Below are positions 58,013-64,000 of a DNA stretch of 64,000 nt, piece after piece. Source of the DNA: Malania oleifera (lineage: Eukaryota; Streptophyta; Magnoliopsida; Santalales; Ximeniaceae); contig NC_080426.1 in NCBI RefSeq assembly GCF_029873635.1, forward strand, positions 54,140,093 to 54,204,092, read 5' to 3'. A program made the translations under genes and the position numbers. The notes beneath the pieces were generated by a model. That model was not told where the DNA came from and made no database searches. It saw only the letters and a list, made by a program, of their open reading frames with translations. Within the stretch, counting starts at the first letter, position 1, and each line of letters begins with the position of its first letter.

Positions 58013-61011
58013 TGTTGACTTTTTTAGTCCAATCCCTAATTTTGATAATGGCAAACTGTAAGTTACTTATGTGTGCACTCAGTACTTGAAAAGGTCTTTA
58101 ATTCAAACACACACATAAGGCAATAAAATGGAAGCCAGAAAGGGTGTAAAGCGCACATATTCCTAGCATATTCTATGAAGTTTTAGAAGAGTAAAGAAGA
58201 AGAAGATTTATTATTTATTTTGTGTTGGAATTGGTGTATTCCCAAGACGGGGGTGAATTGGAATTTTAAACTTCTTCCTAGGTTTAACTAAATATTAGCA
58301 GTATTTTACAACTTAGGATCTTTCTAAATGGATTCCAATACTCACAGTATTCAAAGCATGTATGTGAGAACAATCAAGACAATAAATAATTAGACATACA
58401 TGAATTGAATTCAAAGCATAGAAAATAAAGTGCACAAGGAAGAGATCAACACATGATATGATATCGGGGTTCGGCCAATACTGCCTACGTCCCCGCCTCT
58501 AGCTCGCAAGCTTGAGGATTCCACTATTGCTCACTTAATAGGTGGAGCGGCACCGTATACAACCAGGTCAAATATCAGGACTGACCTCAACCTTTACACA
58601 CTCTCCTTATGGGGCAGAGAATTCCCACCTTAGGCCATGCCTGGATTACAATCAAATAAACTTTTTCGTACAAGTAAAGGTGCTTCTAACACAAATAGAT
58701 TTGTACTACAATATGTTCAACACAATTACAAATTGCACTTCCGTATGATATGAAAGTATAAGCTCAGTGAAACCTAAATGCCAACTCTCAGTTGTATGCA
58801 ACAATAACAATTTATGTGTGAGAGTGGTATGAATATGTCTTTGAGTTAAAATGTGTATATCAATCACAAGCAATAACCTCAACGATCTCAAATGCACACT
58901 CAAATATCTCTAGAATAAATATCAAGTATAAAGTATAGGAGATATTTGAAATCAAGCTAGTTTGAAAAAGATTGTACAAAAGCACACAAAAACAAGTATT
59001 TGAATACTTGCAACAATAATGTAAGACTCACAAGCTCTAGAGAGTATTCCCACTGAAGACTTATGAATTAAATCACAAGGGAACTCTCAAGCCCACTCTC
59101 AATAAAATCAAGATCAAACAAATACAATGAGAGTGTGAGCTAATATAAACAATCTCAATAATACTCTTACCAAAAGATTTACCAAGTAGGATGAGTAAAA
59201 GATGAATTTTTGGCTTGTATATGAGAACATAAGGGTTTGGAAATTCAGAGAGTTTTGGCTAATGTTATTTGCTAATCCATCATTAATCTTTCCAAATAAA
59301 CTAGTATATATAGACATACACAAAAATATAATCGTTGAGGGACATATGAGTCTTTTTAGAAAAGATTAATGAAGGTTAAATAAAATTAACATTGTTTTAG
59401 TGCAGTTAAAAATGTTCAACCTGAGAGGTTTTGGTTGACCATATTGCTGAGTTCGATCGACCATGGCCATTTTGAACTAGAGATATGGTCGATCGTATAA
59501 AGGCGATTTTGAATCGTTTGAGGTTCGGTCGACCAAGGCAAGGTTCAGTTGACAATTCCTCTGGGTTCGGTTGACCAAGGCCAATTTGAACTACTAGGTT
59601 TGGTCGACCAAGTAGCTGAGGGTCAGACACGTGTGAGTTCGGTTGACCGTGGAAGACATGTTCATTTCAAAATGATTGACCGAGCGAAGTCAATATGTTG
59701 ACTTCTGGTCGGTTCGGTCGACCGAGGCATTAGTACTATTAAGGGTTCAGTCGATCGAAGCTTTGACTTTGGTCAACTTCTTAGTTTGTCGACCGAGGTC
59801 AAATGACCTTGCGATTGTCGGTCGATTGAGGCAAGTGAAATTTCAAATTTTCCCCTAAGGTCAGCTATAGTTCTTGTTTGGTTCCCTACGATCGAAGCTT
59901 TTGAATAAAGCCAAAAAATCTGGCATAGATCAACCGAAGTTTTTGTAAACTTCGTTTTATCCTTAATCTTTGACCCTAACCAATTAGTTAATTTAAGAAA
60001 AGAGTTTTTTGTGAAAAGTGTTGTTCCCTAGGGTGTCTACGATTGTCTGAACTTTTTATCCACATCATGCATGTCATGCATTATATTACAGACCAAGTCA
60101 AAATAAAAATGTATTTACAATTTAAATAGTTTTCTTCTTCTTCTTCTTTGCTCGTTCATGGAATTCGTCAGATACATATGATCTTAGTTTTTCTTCTGGC
60201 TTCCAAATCCCTTGATCTTATATGTGCTAAAATTTAGACATGTCCACATACTTAGACACACATAAGATATAGGTGCTTTGTCAGTATTAAAACAAAGATC
60301 GGATTAAAAAAGTTAACATTTTGTATAATGCATTTTTTTTCATTATTTGGTCTATAATAACTGCATCTCATGCATGATTGGATTTAATGCTCAAAAGACA
60401 ATAGATTGACCGTAGGGAACCAAACCTGACTTTGGTCAACCGACGACAAATTTTTGGGCTTAATTTAAAAGCTTAGACCTTAGATTGAGTTTAGGTTCCC
60501 AAATATTTCTTGAAAAATCCTTTGTACTAAAAGGCCATACCTTTATAAACAAGGGAAACTTTTAATCAAAATCTGGATCTAAAACTACTTTGAAAAAATT
60601 TCTGTCGACCGAACCTGGGAAGTTATAAATGCCTTGGTCGACCAAACTAGTAAGAAGTCAACATGTTGATTTAGGCTCCGGCGACCAAATTGAAATTGAA
60701 CAAAATGTCCACGGTCGACTGAACCTTAAAGTTAACATTTCCCATTGTCACGAGCGCCCAAACTTTTAGCTCAAAAATAGCCTGGGCGACTTAAATGTGA
60801 AGTTCGGTAGACCGAACTATGAACCGGGTGACCAAACCTTGAGCGTTTCGAAAATCGCCTTTGCTCAACTACCCAAACCTTTCCTCGAGCATGCAAACAT
60901 GAAAATTAAATTTTTCCCTATATGTTTATTCAGGCGACTGACCCTATGGATCAGGTGACCGAAACTCTTGGGTTGCCAAAAATTAACAGCGGTAATTAGG
61001 GTTAATGATTA
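58013..61011 (+). repeat. Truncated SIRE-like LTR I, split by solo LTR G2
   Basis: 58013-58222 starts TGTTGACTTTTTTAGTCCAA and follows LTR F closely in layout. After G2 it resumes at 60324 (GCATCTCATGCATGATTGGA, like F's GCATGCATGATAGGAATGAA) and carries an array of GACCGAAC-type words (about 60405-60970). It stops at about 61011 near TAATTAGGGTTAA, before the position where F has its TATA box. The rest of the LTR is missing. Confidence 0.75.
58223..60318 (-). repeat. Solo LTR G2 (SIRE-like Copia family), minus orientation
   Basis: The plus strand reads TGTTGGAATTGGTGTATTCC ... AAAAAAGTTAACA, flanked by TTTTG on both sides (58218-58222 and 60319-60323). On the sense minus strand: an array of GGTTCGGTCGACCAAGGC-type words (about 59418-59945), TATATATA at 59305-59312 and the CCTACGTCCCCGCCT block near 58485. 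Close in layout and motif to G. Confidence 0.88.
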
Positions 61012-61660
61012 CGTGCTTAAACTGCATAATTAGGTGTTTTGATTTGTGCATTGGAGCTTATATTTTTAATTAAATACCTAATTACTCTAAATATTTTAAC
61101 ATTGTGTCTTATTTATAATCTATTGGTTTTATTGAGCAATTTATGAATTTTTGGCATTTTTTTTTACTGCAGGAAAATTATTAGAGTTAAAACCAGCATC
61201 AGTTCATAATTCATGCATTACTTTTCCATCCGAGCTCCGATCGAGACGATTTGAAATTTTGGAGAAAGATGAGAAGATTATCTACGACTTTTGTGTTTCG
61301 AGCTTTGAGAGATACAGACTCTAGGATGGTCTATTTTGGCCTTGTTCGCAGGAAAATAAAAAGAAGGAAACAAGAAGCAAAAACAAAAAGAAGAAAAGAA
61401 AAAAAAATATAATAAAAAAAACTTGATGTGACTTGGCCATGCAGCCGGGTCGGATCCCTCTTGGCGGGGGTAGGTCTCTTCCCCCTTTCTCCTTTATATA
61501 TTTTATTTTCTCCTCTTGGCCGCACCAGCTCCCTCATTCTCTTTTACCTTGTTCCTCTTCTCCTCTCCTTCTTCCTCTCCCTTCTCTTCCCGTTCTGCTT
61601 CCCTTCTTGCTATCAACCAAAGCTTCACCCTTTCAACTCTTTTCTCCTTCTCTTTCTCTC
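61012..61660 (+). repeat. LTR-like fragment, unassigned (possibly Gypsy)
   Basis: Different composition from LTR I: GTGCTTAAACTGCATAATTA, GAAATTTTGGAGAAAGATGA and a C/T-rich stretch (about 61475-61660) remind me of plant Gypsy LTRs of the Tekay/Del type. Neither end is marked by a duplication. It has been cut by LTR E on the right and abuts LTR I on the left. Open frames of about 100 codons in the C/T-rich part are not convincing genes. Confidence 0.35.
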
Positions 61661-63606
61661 TGTTGGCTTAACTGGGCTTTTCAATGTTGTTTTGATGACA
61701 ACAAAATGAAAGATGTTTTAAAATATGTTATTGAGTGATTTTATTTCAAGTCTAAGTATAAGGACATTCACAGTTAACATGGAAGTAAGCTAAAGAACAA
61801 TGTCAACCAAGTGAAAGCTTCTCAGTATATTGAAGCAATGAACGATAAATGAAAAGCTTAGAGGTCAAGTAGATCTTGAAGTAAAAAGTGAACCTCAAGA
61901 GGCTGCAAGACTTTGTGATTCAGGAAATCATGGTTTGAAGAATATTTGTAAGTATTTTAAGTCATCACTATTTAGATATGCGAAACTCCTTAAAGATACA
62001 AAGTCTTAGAGACCAGCACTTGAAAAACTCTTGAAAATGTTTTTGAAAAGTTGTAGTAAAGTTTTTCAAGTAAACTAGATTTTAAAGAAATAAAAAATTA
62101 GAAAATATTTGAAAAGAGAGGACTGCCCAGCCGACTGACTCGTTGAACTAAAAATACCCAACTGACTGACAGTACCCAATCGACGGACCATATTTGAACA
62201 TGGTTCTATCAGCCGATTGACAGGAAACCTTCAGCAAAGTTAACTGTCTAATCGACTGACTCAATGAACTAAAAATGCCTAATCGACTGATAATTTTTCA
62301 AAATAAATTTTTGAGAGACAAACCCGCTTGTCCAGTCGACTGACTAGTACAAAAAACTGACCTAGTCGAGTGGGTCAGCCAACTGACTCTGCAGGAAATT
62401 TTTGAAATTCAAACTTACGGGAATATTTTCAAAATTAATTATATGAATTAATATCTTTTGAAAAGTTACCTAAATGCTTTATGTTAAATGAGGGAACTTT
62501 TCTTTAAAAAAAGTCTATAAATACCTCCCTTGCTAAATGAAAAAAACACTGAAGCAATACACGATTTCTATGCTAAAACTCTCCTAAAGCTCATTCTTGC
62601 TCACACCTTTTTGCTGGGGGAAAATTCTATGAAATTGTTGGATTGAAAACAAGGGTTTGGTTCTGAGTTGCATCTAAAATCTTTAAAGAACCATTGATGA
62701 CTTCTAAGCCTTGAGCTTCATATTTTCTATTTAGTTTTGATTTTAAAGTATGATTTGAGATTTAACTTGTACAACTTGCTCTGTGTTTGAGAGTGTTTTT
62801 GTACGCAAATATCCATTCCTTACTACTAGATCTTTGACGGTTCAAGGTATTGTTGAATCGTTGGACTAAGCATAGGTTGTTGCTTGGGGAGGTTTCTCTT
62901 CCTGAAAAAGAGGTTGATTGTTGTAAAGTTTTTGTTCCACCCAGAAGGAACAAGGTATAGTGAAATCCTTAGGTGGTTGACCTAAGGTAAGGACGTAGGC
63001 TAGGGTAAGCCAAACCTCGTAAAAGCTGTGGTGTCACTCTGTTTCCCTTACTTTCTTTAAGTTTCAGTAAAGATATAAACAAAACGGATGTTGTAATTCG
63101 TTCAATTATTAAAATAAAACATATTGGAATCTAAATAAACCAACGCCTAATTTTCTCTTGGGCTTGCGGAAACCGAAAGGGAGTACGTTGGTTAATCAAA
63201 ATTTTACGGAGGCCGTAAGGGAGTACGTTTATTGGTTAACAACCCAAAACCTATTAGCTGAATGTCTCTTTATGTTATGATCTTGAAAAAGAGTTTGGAT
63301 GTTATTTTAATTCTCAGTTCAAAAGCCAACTACAAAATTTGCACATTCATATACAGGGTCGCTGAATATTGCAAACTATTAATTACTTGCATGGTGTTTG
63401 TTTGGCTTGAATAGTTGATCACTTGGCTGTGAATGTTGTGATTGTGGATTGAATAGAAGAAGCTAGTGCTTGTGTGGATTTCCTAATTAATAAGAACAAA
63501 AGAAGTCTTTAAAGGATTATAAAAGGTCAAGAACTCTTAAAAAGGCTCTAAGAATTTTTTGAATAACTCAATTCACCCCCCTCTTAGGACTACACCTTAG
63601 GTTTCA
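61661..63606 (+). repeat. 5' LTR of Copia E
   Basis: It starts TGTTGGCTTAACTGGGCTTT and ends TTAGGTTTCA. Internal order: an array of CCAATCGACTGAC-type words (about 62130-62395), TATAAATA at 62516-62523, the block AAGGACGTAGGCTAGGGTAA (about 62991-63010), two AAGGGAGTACGTT words near 63180-63225, and the family signature AATTCACCCCCCTCTTAGGA. Confidence 0.9.
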
Positions 63607-63608
63607 AT

Positions 63609-63620
63609 TGGTATCAGAGC
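63609..63620 (+). promoter_or_regulatory. Primer-binding site of Copia E (iMet tRNA)
   Basis: TGGTATCAGAGC, canonical, two bases after the LTR. Confidence 0.95.
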
Positions 63621-63663
63621 ATAGTTATAGCAAAACCTAACAAGTAGCTATATAAAGATCTAG

Positions 63664-64000
63664 ATGGCACAAATAGGAGTAGCTCCCTTTGGTGAGGGTC
63701 AATCCTCAACTAGACCACCCTTTTTTTGTGGACTAAATTACACCTTTTGGGTGCAACGAATGAGAATCTACCTTTAAACAATGGACTGGAAGGCATAGAA
63801 TGTTGTCACAAATGGAAATCTGATCTCCACTAACCTAATAGATGGAAAAGAAATACGTAAAGAAGAAAAAGACCTAACCGAATCAAATTTCAAAATGCTA
63901 CAAATTAACTCAAGTGCAATAAATGCCTTATATTGTGCACTTGATGCAAATGAATTCAATAGAGTAATGGCGTGTAAAACAGTTAAAGAAATTTGGGATA
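63664..64000 (+). pseudogene. Copia E gag, 5' part
   Basis: The ATG at 63664 begins MAQIGVAPFGEGQSSTRPPF, nearly the same as the gag start of Copia B, and continues through ALYCALDANEFNRVMACK to the window edge in the same frame. Two stops interrupt it: TAA near 63778 where B has Gln, and TAG near 63799 where B has Trp. Both fit C-to-T or G-to-A decay. The 3' end lies outside the window. Confidence 0.9.

Larger units (their letters stand above)
61661..64000 (+). mobile_element. SIRE-like Ty1/copia retrotransposon E (5' part; runs off the window)
   Basis: A complete 5' LTR (61661-63606), a perfect iMet primer-binding site and the beginning of gag. The gag is a close relative of Copia B's. The remainder lies beyond the window. 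Confidence 0.9.

Noticed and set aside
61428-61738. Two overlapping ~100-codon open frames with hydrophobic residues
   Set aside because: Produced by a C/T-rich tract; they cross the start of LTR E and have no homology I recognise.

Overview
This is plant nuclear DNA, almost certainly from a flowering plant with a repeat-rich genome and most likely a eudicot. It carries one intact single-exon plant glycosyltransferase gene (UGT72B type). Nearly everything else is AT-rich intergenic DNA and nested Ty1/copia and Ty3/gypsy LTR retrotransposons primed by initiator-Met tRNA. I cannot name the species. I saw no tRNA, rRNA, CRISPR array or bacterial-style operon.

Layout. 1-3.6 kb: AT-rich intergenic DNA with a non-autonomous hAT-like element (935-1856). 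3.7-5.3 kb: the UGT gene and its TATA boxes. 5.3-8.8 kb: AT-rich intergenic. 8.8-16.1 kb: a degraded minus-strand Copia (element A) holding a 2.2-kb solo-LTR-like insertion (J1). 16.15-23.7 kb: an old minus-strand Copia relic (H) holding two convergent solo LTRs (F, G). 24.1-46.3 kb: a plus-strand Copia (C). C is interrupted in gag by J4 and between integrase and RT by a complete minus-strand SIRE-like Copia (B, 31574-43864, TSD ATAAA). B is itself interrupted in RT by J2. 46.4-48.4 kb: J3. 50.2-57.8 kb: a full-length plus-strand Gypsy (D, TSD AATTG). 58.0-61.0 kb: a truncated SIRE-like LTR (I) split by solo LTR G2. 61.0-61.66 kb: an unassigned LTR-like fragment. 61.66-64 kb: the 5' LTR, primer-binding site and start of gag of another SIRE-like Copia (E), which runs off the window.

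Working order of insertion, from the nesting: C, then B, then J2; C, then J4; H, then F and G; A, then J1; I, then G2. Eight insertions have target-site duplications readable from the sequence (J1, J2, J3, B, D, F, G, G2). All retroelement ORFs are broken. Many of the stops are TAG where the family has Gln, as expected from C-to-T decay of methylated DNA.

The most interesting signal is not a gene. In at least three unrelated LTR families the presumed U3 region carries an array of short degenerate motifs, often palindromes around a TCGA or GTCGCC core. Each array sits at a nearly fixed distance upstream of the LTR TATA box, but every family has its own motif. Other notable structures are a ~267-bp near-perfect inverted repeat in the Gypsy leader, an extra sense ORF downstream of RNase H in element B, and a sharp GC step inside the UGT gene.
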